Source of the DNA: CAZLMW01 sp964560875
Lineage (GTDB): Bacteria > Myxococcota_A > UBA9042
Direction: 5' to 3'
NCBI GenBank assembly: GCA_964560875.1
Contig: CAZLMW010000056.1
Location: forward strand, 1-50,470
Length of the DNA: 50,470 nt
Of the stretch, positions 1 through 10,727 are shown one piece after another (position 1 is the stretch's first letter; the number at the start of each line of letters is the position of its first letter). The notes under the pieces are model-generated. The model searched no databases, had not been told where the DNA came from, and was given only the letters and a program-made list of their open reading frames with translations. The position numbers and the translations under genes were made by a program.

Positions 1-832
1 CGCACTTGCCGGCGTTGCACTTGTCGACGCTGCACGGGGTGCCGTCGTTGCAGTCACCATCGGACTTGCAGCACCCGGCGATCGCGGAAAACACGCACTT
101 GCCCGACGCACAGGTCCCTTTTGTGCACGCGTTTGCGTCCTTGCAGTCGCCGTCGGCCTTGCAGGTCACCAGCTTGTGAAAGACGCACCGGAACTGTTTG
201 CACTCGGCCCACGTCTTGGGGTCGCCGCTGTCGCACTCGCTGGAGTCCGCGCAGCACATCTTGCTTGGGTCTTTCGGATCGGCGAGGTCGGTCGGGTTTT
301 TCGGGTTGACGAAGCGCTCATAGCTGCAGGCGAAGTTCAGGCACTTTTCGGCGCTGCACGAGTTGCCGTCATCGCAGTCCTTGGTCGAGAAGCACTCGCA
401 CGCCGCGTCTTTCTTCTGCGGCCAAACGCACTGGCCGCCGACGCACCGGCGGTCCTTGCACTTGCGATCTTCGCACTCGCTCGCGGCTTTGCAGCAGTGC
501 CCGGATGGACAACCGCCCGGGCCGGTCGTCGTGCCGGAGCTGCCCGATGCGCCCGAGCCGCCTGAGCTTCCCGTTCCGTCAAAGATGCCGCGCCCGCCGC
601 CATCGGCGCTGAAGTTTGGCCGACCCCCGCTGGCCGATCCCGCCGGTTTGCACACGCCGCCGGAGCACACGCCCGATGGGCAGTCGCCGTTGACCATGCA
701 GGTCTTCTGCTGCACGGGCGCGGTGCCGCCGCCGTCATTTCCGCCGCAACTTGTTGTGAGGAGCGCGATCGCACACACGGCCGCGAACGCAACGGCTCCG
801 GTTGATGCGATGGATTGCAACGAGCTGTTCAC
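1..832 (-). CDS. Cysteine-rich lipoprotein, C-terminus beyond window edge
   Basis: This frame is open from a GTG at 832 to the window edge, so the C-terminus is missing. The N-terminus has a hydrophobic segment ending in the lipobox LTTSC (Cys at about residue 29), so it is probably a lipoprotein. It is followed by a Gly/Ser-rich linker and then many short modules of the type CxxDxDCxxGxxC, such as GDCNDGTPCSVDKC at the very edge. Such modules are common in myxobacterial surface lipoproteins, where they are thought to be disulfide- or metal-stabilised stalks. GAGG lies about 11 bases before the GTG. It is the last gene in view of the minus-strand envelope cluster. The function is unknown. Confidence 0.7.
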   Translation of the reverse strand, partial: MNSSLQSIASTGAVAFAAVCAIALLTTSCGGNDGGGTAPVQQKTCMVNGDCPSGVCSGGVCKPAGSASGGRPNFSADGGGRGIFDGTGSSGGSGASGSSGTTTGPGGCPSGHCCKAASECEDRKCKDRRCVGGQCVWPQKKDAACECFSTKDCDDGNSCSAEKCLNFACSYERFVNPKNPTDLADPKDPSKMCCADSSECDSGDPKTWAECKQFRCVFHKLVTCKADGDCKDANACTKGTCASGKCVFSAIAGCCKSDGDCNDGTPCSVDKCNAGKC

Positions 833-1006
833 GTGCCTGCCTCGTCCAAGCAGCCTACGGATGCCGCAAGCGACGCTGAAGAGGCGCGCAGGCTAAGGGC
901 TCGCGCGGGCCGTTGCAATGCACTTTTGCGTGCGTGCGAGCATGCGTGAATGCAAGCGTGCGAACGCTCGGACTTGGGGGGTGTCAGCGCGATGGGCGCG
1001 CGGAGA

Positions 1007-2350
1007 TCAGATCTTGCCGGACACGGCGATCATCACGGTCCACGTCGAGACGTCCTGGACGCGCAGACGGCTTCCCGGTGCGTCGAGCGATGGCAGGAAG
1101 GTCGGGCTGTACTCGTTCTCGGGCGGGTCGGACGTGTTGGCCTGCTGGACACCGCCCTTGCCGTCGAGATCGACGCCGTAGTCACCGAATGTGATGAAGT
1201 GTGGCGTGTCGACCGCGTACTGGGCCTTCGCGCTGATCTGGAAGTTGCGGACCGGCTGGTAGTGCAGGGCTGCCCAGCCAGCGAACGTGCCGTATTGCTC
1301 GACGTCGGTGACGCCGTTGGTGCGGGTGTGCTGGCCGGTCTTCTTATCGATCTTCGACTTGTAGTGCAGCGTGTTGTAGCAGCCGTTTTCGACCCGGCAC
1401 GGGTTGTCCTGGTTGGCCAGCGCTTCCCAGACCTCGGTGTATTCGCGGCCGCGGAACGTGTAGTCCATGCGGAATCCGAACTCGAGCTCGACGCGCGCAT
1501 CCTGTTCGAGGTCTTCCCACGGGATGATCTCGGTACCGAACGACGTACCGATAAGGTGGCCCGGCGTGACCTGGCGCTGCGTGGCGCCCAGGTTCTGGAA
1601 GAGGCCGTTGTCGGAGTTGAAACGCAGCCGTGCGTGCGTGTTGAACCACGGCTCGAGGACCTTGAGGGAGCGCCGCGAGATCGTCTGGAAGATGTGGATC
1701 TCGTGGATTCCGTAGCCGACGCCGGAGTTGTCGACTTCCATCGGCGTACCGGTCGGGGCCTTGTACTCGACGCCCATCGTCCAGGTCGGGTGCGCCATGT
1801 CGCGGTAGTAGTTGTACGGCGAGAACTTCAGGCCGAAAACCATGTCGCCGATGCCCGAACGGTCCGTGCTGTTGTACTTGCTGGCCATCACCGCGTTGGC
1901 GTCCGTGTCCGGATGGATGGTCGAGTTGCTGCGGTCGACGCCGCCGGCGAACTCGTGGCTCCACGCATACGAGAGCACCACGGGCAACGTCACGTAGAGC
2001 TCAACGTCGTGGTAGAGGCCGATGCGGGCATCCACGAACAGCGTCCGCTTGGTCGACTGGTAGGCAAGCTCCCGCGCGAGCATCGTCGATGAACGTTCCG
2101 GGCACGTCTTGCTGCCGACCTGGTCGTCCTTGAGGCAGCGCACTTCGCGGGCGATGAACGCCGAACGCGAGTCCTGGCCAAAGCGAAGCCGCAGCGCGAA
2201 ATCGTACGGGTTGTTTTCGTCGAAGGCGTCGAGAACGTCCGTCACTTCAGCGGCGACAGCGTCCGTCGGCACCAAAACAGCGACCCCCAGGGCCACGGCT
2301 GTGGCGGCGAGGGCGGCGGCAAACCGGTGGTTGAGATGGCCAGACGGCAT
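1007..2350 (-). CDS. Putative outer-membrane beta-barrel protein
   Basis: 447 residues. A signal peptide ends near residue 34 (DAVAA, then EVTD), and the start has GGGGAG eight to nine bases upstream. The mature protein is rich in alternating polar/aromatic stretches and in phrases such as LRLRFG, VELYVTLPVVLSYAW and NFQISAKAQYAVDTPHF, which is the pattern of transmembrane beta-strands. The C-terminus is WTVMIAVSGKI. It has four cysteines, of which the pairs CLKDD...KTC and CRVENGC could form disulfides. It lies downstream of the LolA-like gene, which suits a product delivered to the outer membrane. The family is inferred from composition and no specific substrate can be named. Confidence 0.6.
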   Translation of the reverse strand: MPSGHLNHRFAAALAATAVALGVAVLVPTDAVAAEVTDVLDAFDENNPYDFALRLRFGQDSRSAFIAREVRCLKDDQVGSKTCPERSSTMLARELAYQSTKRTLFVDARIGLYHDVELYVTLPVVLSYAWSHEFAGGVDRSNSTIHPDTDANAVMASKYNSTDRSGIGDMVFGLKFSPYNYYRDMAHPTWTMGVEYKAPTGTPMEVDNSGVGYGIHEIHIFQTISRRSLKVLEPWFNTHARLRFNSDNGLFQNLGATQRQVTPGHLIGTSFGTEIIPWEDLEQDARVELEFGFRMDYTFRGREYTEVWEALANQDNPCRVENGCYNTLHYKSKIDKKTGQHTRTNGVTDVEQYGTFAGWAALHYQPVRNFQISAKAQYAVDTPHFITFGDYGVDLDGKGGVQQANTSDPPENEYSPTFLPSLDAPGSRLRVQDVSTWTVMIAVSGKI

Positions 2351-2432
2351 CGGTTCTCCCCAGTAAGTGGTGGCCGAGAATAAACGCCGCTCAACACCCC
2401 GGCAAGTTGACGCAAGTAGGTCGCGTGCGAAT

Positions 2433-3203
2433 TCAGCGAACGGCCTTCTTACCGAACCGAAGGTGCTTGGCGCGAGCGCCCATCAACAACGCAACGCGCT
2501 CGAAATCGAGGTACGTTCGTCTGCCCATGCGCATGATACGCAAGCCGCGCGGAACCAGTTGACCTTGCACCTTTTCAATGCCGGTCCAGGCGAGCTTGAC
2601 GCCCTTTCGCGCGTCGCCGTGGCCGAACTCCGCCATCTCTGGGAAACGATTCCGCTTCGAGACCCCGACCTTGCACGCCTGCAGCCCCTTCAGGCCGCCG
2701 TATTTGGGCGTCAGGCGCAAGACTGCGGTGCCTCCGAACTCGCCTTCGAGCTTGGCGTCGTACAGCCGGGCGATGTCGTGCATCACGAACAGAGCGAGGG
2801 GCACATTGACGCGCGGGACCATGGTGAACAGCCCTTTGCCGGTCCCCTTCGCCGGTTTCTTGCTGCCCGGCAGGCGCATGGTGATCGTGTCGCCTTCAAG
2901 CGCCAGCGCAACACGACCGCCAACACCCTCGATCACGACCGACGAGCGGTACTGTTGCGGCTGCCCCTTCTTGGCCGGAATCGGCTCCCGCGCGATATGT
3001 ACAGTGGCATCGGCCAGGGGGTGGCCGCGGCTCACCTTCGCGCGAAAAACGGCGCCCCAACGTTTCTGTGTTGCCGCACTCCGCGCCGCATCCAGGATCC
3101 CGTCGGCGCCTTTGCGACGCACCTTGATCCAACTTGCGCCCGCAGTCGCCGGGATCGCGACAACCGCGATCAACGCGCCAACAATCGCAATCTTGAACCG
3201 CAT
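2433..3203 (-). CDS. Exported LolA-like (outer-membrane lipoprotein-sorting type) protein
   Basis: 256 residues with a signal peptide (cleavage after TAGA, near residue 23). The C-terminal half has the layout of the LolA-like fold used by outer-membrane lipoprotein-sorting proteins: LRLTPK, then a charged strand with FGHGDARKG, then LVPRGLRIMRMGRRTYLDFERV. That terminal phrase, with a basic residue before a TxLxFxxV strand, recurs in the family. Its ATG directly follows the TAG stop of the PEGA gene, so the two are certainly cotranscribed and probably translationally coupled. A role in handling lipoproteins or lipids in the periplasm is inferred. Confidence 0.55.
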   Translation of the reverse strand: MRFKIAIVGALIAVVAIPATAGASWIKVRRKGADGILDAARSAATQKRWGAVFRAKVSRGHPLADATVHIAREPIPAKKGQPQQYRSSVVIEGVGGRVALALEGDTITMRLPGSKKPAKGTGKGLFTMVPRVNVPLALFVMHDIARLYDAKLEGEFGGTAVLRLTPKYGGLKGLQACKVGVSKRNRFPEMAEFGHGDARKGVKLAWTGIEKVQGQLVPRGLRIMRMGRRTYLDFERVALLMGARAKHLRFGKKAVR

Positions 3204-4580
3204 CTACGGGCCCCCGGTCTTGTTGATGTTGATCGTCACGGTGCCGGTCGCAACCGCCGCGCCCGTCTCTTCACCAGCGGTCGCCAGTGCCGCAAGACCT
3301 CCGATCAGCAGCACGCCGCCGCCGACGGCGCCCCAGAACCACCACTTGCTTGTGATCGGCGATTCGTCTTCTTTTTGCTCTTCGAACAGCGGCGCGTTCG
3401 GATCGATGTAGGCGCTCGCTGCCGCAGAGGTCGTCGTCTTCGCCGCCACAACCACGCTCTTTCGTTGATCGAGCGGTCGCGCGTTGGGGTCTTCAAGCAG
3501 CTTCGTGCCCGCCGACTTCGAGATGAACTTGCCGAGGTTGTCGAGGTACTTGTCGTCCTTCTTGATGCGTGTCTTGACCTTTTTGACCGTGCCATCCGCG
3601 TCGAGGAAGTAACCCTTGAGCGCCGTCGCGCTGCGCTGGAATTGCGCGCGAACCACCAGGATCATGTCCGAGCCGATCTCGTTGCGAAGCTCGCGAATCC
3701 GGTCCTCGATGACGCTGGGCTGGTTGAAGTTGGCCAGCAGCACCGCGCGCCCTTGCGACAGGTCGTGGGAAAACGGCGCGGCGACGAGCTTGGCCGACGG
3801 TTTGGCGACGCGCCCGGCCTTGATCACGACCATCTGGCGGAAGGCACGCTTGCCGGACTGGCGAAGCATGACGCGGTGTTCGCCAGCCTTGAGGTCGGAA
3901 ACCATCGCTGGCGCGCGGCCGCGATAGATTCCGTCGACCCAGACCTCGGCTCCCTTGTGGCCGGAGATGCGCAGATCGCCCGCTTCGAGCGCGCTTACCG
4001 TCTGCAGGACCGTCTTGAAGAGCTGCCGCGAAGTCGAGCCGTACGCGATGTACTCGGCATCGGTCTGCTTGGGATAGAGCACGACGGATTTGACCAGGAG
4101 ATCGCGCGCCTCGACCAGCTTGTTGCGGGCGAGTTGACCGAGCGCCTGGGCCTTGAAGTAGCGGGCCCACAGCCGGGTGTTGCCAGCCGCCGGCTCTTTG
4201 TCGAGCAGCGCCTTGGCCGCAATGAGCCGTTCACCTGCGCGTTTCGGCGTGCGGAGGAGCAAGGCACGCAGCGCCTCTTCGACCAGCTCGGTCGCGCGCT
4301 CTTCTTCCTCTTCACCAGCCGTCGGGGAAAGCTGGAACGCCACGACACGGCCGAGCCGGAGCACGAACCGCGACATCAGCCGCTCGAGATCGGATGCGTC
4401 GGCCCGCTTGCGGCGGTTGGGAGGAACCACCAGCACCGCCATCGTGTTGGTGCCGATGCCGTTCGCCGCTTCGACGGTCGGCACGAGGCTGCCGCCGAAC
4501 ATCACGCCCGTCAGGTTCAGTTGCAGCATCAGCACCGCGCAAACAGCGGCCACGATGCGCATCGCCAAGGTCTTTTTCAT
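3204..4580 (-). CDS. PEGA-domain envelope protein with C-terminal membrane segment
   Basis: 458 residues. An N-terminal signal or anchor segment (about residues 8-38) is followed by an alpha-helical, TPR-like region (residues 90-190) and a PEGA domain near residues 198-265 (GAEVWVDGIYRGRAPA, then LKAGEHRVMLRQSGKRAF). A region of unknown fold with VLLANFNQPS comes next, then a C-terminal hydrophobic helix (WWFWGAVGGGVLLIGG, about 410-433). PEGA domains are usually extracytoplasmic surface-binding modules. The gene is 27 bases downstream of the kelch lipoprotein gene and abuts the LolA-like gene. The Shine-Dalgarno is weak, so translation may depend on the upstream gene. Confidence 0.65.
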   Translation of the reverse strand: MKKTLAMRIVAAVCAVLMLQLNLTGVMFGGSLVPTVEAANGIGTNTMAVLVVPPNRRKRADASDLERLMSRFVLRLGRVVAFQLSPTAGEEEEERATELVEEALRALLLRTPKRAGERLIAAKALLDKEPAAGNTRLWARYFKAQALGQLARNKLVEARDLLVKSVVLYPKQTDAEYIAYGSTSRQLFKTVLQTVSALEAGDLRISGHKGAEVWVDGIYRGRAPAMVSDLKAGEHRVMLRQSGKRAFRQMVVIKAGRVAKPSAKLVAAPFSHDLSQGRAVLLANFNQPSVIEDRIRELRNEIGSDMILVVRAQFQRSATALKGYFLDADGTVKKVKTRIKKDDKYLDNLGKFISKSAGTKLLEDPNARPLDQRKSVVVAAKTTTSAAASAYIDPNAPLFEEQKEDESPITSKWWFWGAVGGGVLLIGGLAALATAGEETGAAVATGTVTININKTGGP

Positions 4581-4607
4581 CGTCTTACTTGGTTTGCAGG
4601 GCGCCGT

Positions 4608-6329
4608 TTATTGGGCGAGGTGGCCGGGGCAGTAGATGTCCGCCACGACCTGCGTAGTGCTCTCGAGGTCCTTCCACGAGGAGACGCCGCCCCACATCAA
4701 CACACAATCGTTGTTGAGCCGCTGTGCGGCGTGGGCGCCACGCTTGACGAACGTCTTGGCGGCTGCGGGCTGCGAGAAGGTGTTGGTCGCGATGTCGTAC
4801 ACCACGAGCGACGCGTTGGTCGGCTTGCTGTAGCTGGTGAATCCGCCGCTGATGAGCACGTGCTTGTCGTCGGTAAGGCTCGCCTGGTGCATGTAGGTGC
4901 CGTACGGGAAGCCGGCGATGCGCTTGGTCTTGATCTCCTTGGCCGCGCCGGGCTTGTCGATGAGCGTGACGAGGTAGACGTCCTTGGGGCTTGGCGCCTG
5001 CCATTTGCCGCCCGAAAAACGCACGCCGCCGACCGACAGGAAGCGACCCTGGTCGTCCGTGCCCGCGCCGAGCGGGGTGAGCGTCGCGAAATGCAGCGAG
5101 CCGGGCACGTCCTTGCCGTTGATGTCGCCCGAGACCTTGTAGTTGGCGTCGAAGAAGCCGTTGCCGGGCTGCGTGTCCTCGCGAAAGATCTCCGCCTTGG
5201 TCGAGCCGTCCTGGCCGCCCCAGATCAAGAAGCGGCTGCCGCCCTCTTCGGTGGTGTCGATGAACGAAATGGCCGCTCCGGCACGCACCGCGTTGAGGGG
5301 CAGGGCGCCCGCGACGTTGATGAACGTTCCGTACGTGCCTTCATCGGGCTTGAACAGGTCGCAGCGACGGTAGCTGATCTTGTTGGTCGCCTTGGACGCC
5401 GGCCACTCCGCACCGCCGAGCGCCACCACATAATCGTCCGCGAGCGGCATCAGGTTGGGCAGCATCAGCTTGTCGATGTAGTCGGTGGTGCTGGGCATCA
5501 AGAATTCTTCCTTGCTGTTGCCCTGGTCGTCCTTGGCGAGGTCGAGCAGCTCGAACGCGACGTTGACGCCCGAGGTCACCTTCCACGTCGGCGGTCCGGA
5601 GCCATCGCCGGGGACCGACATCTCCGACGCGCCGCCCACGACGAGCACCGAGTTGCGCTTGGGCAGGAAGATCGCCTTGTGACCGGCCCGCGCGGCCTTC
5701 ATCCGGCCCTTTTTCGCCGGGTCGCGGAGCTGTCCGGTGTTCGGGTCGTAGATGTAGGCGTCGTCGCGCGCCGAGGTGACGCGCTTGTTGCTGCCGTCTT
5801 TTTCAGCCACGGCAAAGCCGCCCGTGACCAACACACGACCGTTGTCGATCTGGGTCAGGTTCGCGAACGCCACATTGGGGATGCCGGCGCCGCCTTCTTT
5901 GCCGAGGCACGTGAAGCCCTCGAGCTTGACCAGCGACATGTCCAATTCGGTCGACGTGTTCTTGACGACCTTGACGCCGCGACGCCGCGCAAACCAGCTC
6001 TGGCCGCCACCGTGGGCGTATCCGATGAGCGTGATCGTGCGGCCGGGACCCGCGGGAACGCCCGTGAAATCGAGCCGCTTTTGCGTGCCCTTGAACTGGT
6101 TCTTCTTGCGCATCACCTCTTTGCCGGCGTCATCGTGCACGACGATCTCGAGGCTGCCGATATCGGCGAAGGGGTTTTTCGGGTTGCTTTCACCGCAGGA
6201 GGCCAGCGCCTTGATGTGCAACGACACGCCGTCTTCGGGCGGCCCATCGCCGGTATCGGCGCACGCGGAAAATGCAACGGCCACGGCAACTGCGGTCAAA
6301 ACGCGCAGCGGTGTCGCGTGCCATGGCAT
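4608..6329 (-). CDS. Kelch-repeat-type lipoprotein
   Basis: The frame extends up to 6365, but the ATG at 6329 (MPWHATPLRVL...) places a signal sequence and lipobox (VAFSAC) correctly. From there the protein is 573 residues. After a small N-terminal beta domain (SLEIVVHDDAGKEV, VPAGPGRTITLIGYA), the protein carries repeated kelch-like blades: NGRVLVTGGF, NSVLVVGGASEM, DDYVVALGGAEW, SRFLIWGGQDG, GRFLSVGGVRFSGG and KHVLISGGFTSYS. A beta-propeller of about six blades anchored to a membrane is therefore expected. Such propellers usually bind glycans or proteins. It is followed closely by the PEGA gene in the same operon. Confidence 0.75.
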   Translation of the reverse strand: MPWHATPLRVLTAVAVAVAFSACADTGDGPPEDGVSLHIKALASCGESNPKNPFADIGSLEIVVHDDAGKEVMRKKNQFKGTQKRLDFTGVPAGPGRTITLIGYAHGGGQSWFARRRGVKVVKNTSTELDMSLVKLEGFTCLGKEGGAGIPNVAFANLTQIDNGRVLVTGGFAVAEKDGSNKRVTSARDDAYIYDPNTGQLRDPAKKGRMKAARAGHKAIFLPKRNSVLVVGGASEMSVPGDGSGPPTWKVTSGVNVAFELLDLAKDDQGNSKEEFLMPSTTDYIDKLMLPNLMPLADDYVVALGGAEWPASKATNKISYRRCDLFKPDEGTYGTFINVAGALPLNAVRAGAAISFIDTTEEGGSRFLIWGGQDGSTKAEIFREDTQPGNGFFDANYKVSGDINGKDVPGSLHFATLTPLGAGTDDQGRFLSVGGVRFSGGKWQAPSPKDVYLVTLIDKPGAAKEIKTKRIAGFPYGTYMHQASLTDDKHVLISGGFTSYSKPTNASLVVYDIATNTFSQPAAAKTFVKRGAHAAQRLNNDCVLMWGGVSSWKDLESTTQVVADIYCPGHLAQ

Positions 6330-6442
6330 CGAAAATGGCAGCTGCATCGAGATGTGCTGGGGCATCGAAATTGGCCTCCGCGACGCTTGCTCGTCGCTGT
6401 GAAGGTTGGACCAGGAGGTGCCCGGTCGCGTGGACCCGTTGT

Positions 6443-6997
6443 CTAAAACGGCGTGAGGAAGACGATCTTCAACTCACCGTCGACCTCGCCGATCGTGATG
6501 GGCGGCGGGTGCTGCTTGGGGTCGCTTGTCTTGATGAAGTACTTGTTGCCCTTGTCGGTCTTGGCGATACGGCAGATCGTAAACCCAGCCTTGCCGGGCT
6601 CGTTCATGAACTTGTGCACGTTCTTGCGGATGCGCGGCCAGTACAGCTCCTTGAGCTCGCGCGGGCGCTTGCCGGGATACATCTTCGTGAATTCTTCGAA
6701 CGCTTCGGGTGTGTTGGCGCCCAGGGCCAGCTCATACATGCGGAAGATGAGCCACTCTTCGCTGCCTTTTTCCGGCGCGTCGACAGCCCGTTCGTCCTCA
6801 CACAGACCGCCTTTTTGAAGCAGCTTCTTGCTGCTCAGGGACGTTTTCTTGTCGTCCTTTTCGTCACCCTCGCCCCCTTCGGACCCGGGCGCGCTTCCAA
6901 GCGACGTGTGTTTGCTGCAACCGGGCAACGCGGCAAGCATCAGCAACGCGGCGAGCGCAGGCACGAGCAGTTTGGTGGCCGGCAACGGGCGGTTCAT
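6443..6997 (-). CDS. Small lipoprotein of unknown function
   Basis: The frame opens at 7057, but the ATG at 6997 (MNRPLPATKLL) has GGAG six bases upstream and places the lipobox (LAALPGC) about 27 residues in. This gives 184 residues. After the lipidated Cys comes an acidic Ser/Gly/Lys linker, then a compact alpha/beta domain with EEWLIFRMYELALG and the strand-rich end KYFIKTSD...GEVDGELKIVFLTPF. I recognise no named family. It is the first gene of the minus-strand envelope cluster and diverges from the Ser/Thr kinase gene across about 200 bases. Confidence 0.65.
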   Translation of the reverse strand: MNRPLPATKLLVPALAALLMLAALPGCSKHTSLGSAPGSEGGEGDEKDDKKTSLSSKKLLQKGGLCEDERAVDAPEKGSEEWLIFRMYELALGANTPEAFEEFTKMYPGKRPRELKELYWPRIRKNVHKFMNEPGKAGFTICRIAKTDKGNKYFIKTSDPKQHPPPITIGEVDGELKIVFLTPF

Positions 6998-7158
6998 GTC
7001 GAGCTCCACAGGGTCTTGTCCGCGTCTGTCATGGCGGCTTGAACAGGGCGTTGTCACCGAGTCATCGCTGCGTCGTCAGGCGGCGCGGTATCCTATCGGA
7101 GCAGGGACCGGAGCAAAAGCTACCCGGATCGCGGCCGGGACGAACGCCGCCAGCCTGA

Positions 7159-7188
7159 TTGAATCGGCATCGAATGCAGTAGTATAAG
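7159..7188 (+). promoter_or_regulatory. Sigma70-like promoter of the Ser/Thr kinase gene
   Basis: A -35 TTGAAT (7159-7164) and a -10 TATAAG (7183-7188) are separated by 18 bases. The kinase ATG starts eight bases after the -10, so transcription would begin at or next to the start codon. No Shine-Dalgarno is visible before that ATG, which fits a leaderless mRNA. Confidence 0.5.
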
Positions 7189-7195
7189 GCGTCGG

Positions 7196-9049
<1,854 letters not shown>

Positions 9050-9112
9050 ACGGCAGCCTCCACGTGGCGGCGCGCCGCGACCGCGAGCAACCTCCTCCAA
9101 ATCTGCTACCGT

Positions 9113-10267
9113 ATGCCGGTGATGACGACCGCCCCCGACCGAATTTACCGTCTGCGATGGCCCGTTGTTGCCGCGGTTGCGGCATGTTTCATCGTGTCCA
9201 CGCTCGTCGCGCCCAGCGCGGATGCCGACCCAGCCAAGGCCAAAGCCCTGATGGCCGAAGCGCGCGAGGCGGCCAAGGCCAACAAGCTGCCGCTGGCGAT
9301 CGAAAAGCTGCAGGAAGCGGCCAAGAACCTCGATCACCCGGCGATCTTCTTCGCCCAGGCCCGCGTCTTTTCAAAAATGCTGCTCATCGACAGCGCCGAG
9401 GCCGCTCTGAAGCGGTGCGAAGACTTCGAGCTGCCCGGCAAGATGCAAAAGGCGGTGGCCAAGCAGTACGCCGCGCTCGGCGCTTTGAAGAAGAAGTACG
9501 GCGGGATCAGGGTCACGGTCGAGCCTGCTTCAGCCGTCATCATGATGGACGGCGACAAGTACAAGGGCGGCCTGCACAAGTGGCTCGAACCGGGGCAAAA
9601 GCGCCTTGAAATCTCCGCCGATGGCTACCAGCCAGCCGTCCGCCCCGCCACGATCGAGGCGGGCAACCTCACGGAGATTCGCGTCAAGCTCAAAGAAGTC
9701 ATGGGTTCGGTCAGGCTCAGCGTGCCCGGCGGTCTCAAGGGCGTGCAGATCAAGCTCGACGGCAAGAGCGTCGACATCGATGAGGGCGCACGAGCCGGCG
9801 ATGTGTACACATTTGACGCCAAGCCCGGAGCCCACGAGATCATCTGCGCGCGCGGCGACAAGCGGGACGCGAAGGTCCTCAAGGTCGAGATGCGCAGGAC
9901 CGTCGCTGTCTCGTGCGATGCTCTCGGTGGCGGAATGCCGCTGCCACGCGCGACGATGGGGTGGGGCGGAGTCGGCGTCGGTGCGGTCCTGGCGGGCCTT
10001 GGCGGCTACCACATCCAGCAGTACCTCGACGTTTCCTCCGACGTTCCGCCCGGATTCGTGGCCACCAAGGGCCAGATGTACGGCGGGACGGCGTTTCTTG
10101 TCAGCGGTCTCGCGATCAGCGTGGGCAGCTATCTGTTGTTCGTCCGCGAGCCAGCCGCAGATGGTGATGCCACGGCCGGATCGGCGTGGTCCCCGACGCT
10201 CCCAATGCCAAGCGGATTTGCGCATGGGTCGCTTTCCGATCCAAGCCGATTTGAACCGGCGCTCTGA
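9113..10267 (+). CDS. PEGA-domain membrane protein
   Basis: 384 residues. A signal-anchor (WPVVAAVAACFIVSTLVA) is followed by TPR-like helices with AKAKALMAEAREAAKANK and a short motif typical of myxobacterial tetratricopeptide proteins. A PEGA module follows near residues 128-195 (VTVEPASAVIMMDGDKY, LEISADGYQPAV), with a second, weaker beta module after it (SVRLSVPGGLKGVQIKLDG). Two C-terminal hydrophobic segments lie near 282-300 and 325-345. It sits 63 bases after the kinase gene on the same strand, so it could be in the same pathway, for example as a partner or substrate. That link is inference. Its 3' end overlaps the next gene by 44 bases. Confidence 0.7.
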   Translation: MPVMTTAPDRIYRLRWPVVAAVAACFIVSTLVAPSADADPAKAKALMAEAREAAKANKLPLAIEKLQEAAKNLDHPAIFFAQARVFSKMLLIDSAEAALKRCEDFELPGKMQKAVAKQYAALGALKKKYGGIRVTVEPASAVIMMDGDKYKGGLHKWLEPGQKRLEISADGYQPAVRPATIEAGNLTEIRVKLKEVMGSVRLSVPGGLKGVQIKLDGKSVDIDEGARAGDVYTFDAKPGAHEIICARGDKRDAKVLKVEMRRTVAVSCDALGGGMPLPRATMGWGGVGVGAVLAGLGGYHIQQYLDVSSDVPPGFVATKGQMYGGTAFLVSGLAISVGSYLLFVREPAADGDATAGSAWSPTLPMPSGFAHGSLSDPSRFEPAL

Positions 10268-10727
10268 CGCCGACCACGAAGCCAAGTGCCGCCGTTGCGG
10301 GATAAGCTGCCACCTGGCGCTGCCCGTCGGCGGGTCCACGGCGATGATGGTGGTGCCCGAGCTCCACTGCCGATTTCTCGCGCGCATGGACGATGGCTGG
10401 GGTTGCACGGTGTACGACGAGCGTTTCGAGCGGGCTCCGTGGTGCCACCATGCCGATGACGCGGCGCCGATCGGCTTGCTAGCCCGTGACTGCCCCCATG
10501 TTGTCGAGGCCGGGATCAAGCGCGGCAAAGTGGTGTTGCGCGAACCTCTGCTTTCGCAGTATTGGCCCCGCATGATGGCCGCGATCGCCCAGCTCGGTGT
10601 GCCCATACACATCGACCGAGACGCCTTTGTCGCCGAGGTCACCCGCCGCGAGGGCCGTCCTCATGAGTTGGTCGCGTGGCCCGGTGATCCTGAGCGCCTT
10701 CGCCTCGTCCCCGTCGAGGCACCATGA
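10224..10727 (+). CDS. YkgJ-like cysteine-cluster (putative metal-binding) protein
   Basis: 167 residues. It starts inside the 3' end of the preceding PEGA gene, and its stop overlaps the next start as ATGA. Cysteines lie as CRRCGISCH near the N-terminus and then HCRFLARMDDGWGCTVYDER...PWC. This matches the order seen in YkgJ-type zinc/iron-chelating proteins (CxxCxxxC, then CxFL...GCxxYxxR...C), although the usual vicinal CC is replaced. No signal peptide is visible, so it is probably cytoplasmic. The real frame is supported by the cysteine pattern and the coupled start/stop geometry. The physiological role is unknown. Confidence 0.6.
   Translation: MGRFPIQADLNRRSDADHEAKCRRCGISCHLALPVGGSTAMMVVPELHCRFLARMDDGWGCTVYDERFERAPWCHHADDAAPIGLLARDCPHVVEAGIKRGKVVLREPLLSQYWPRMMAAIAQLGVPIHIDRDAFVAEVTRREGRPHELVAWPGDPERLRLVPVEAP

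Noticed and set aside
2367..6446. A 1359-codon open frame on the plus strand
   Set aside because: It lies antisense to four genes with signal peptides, PEGA and kelch motifs. Its composition is Arg/Ala/Glu-rich and shows no domain, as is usual for antisense frames in high-GC DNA.
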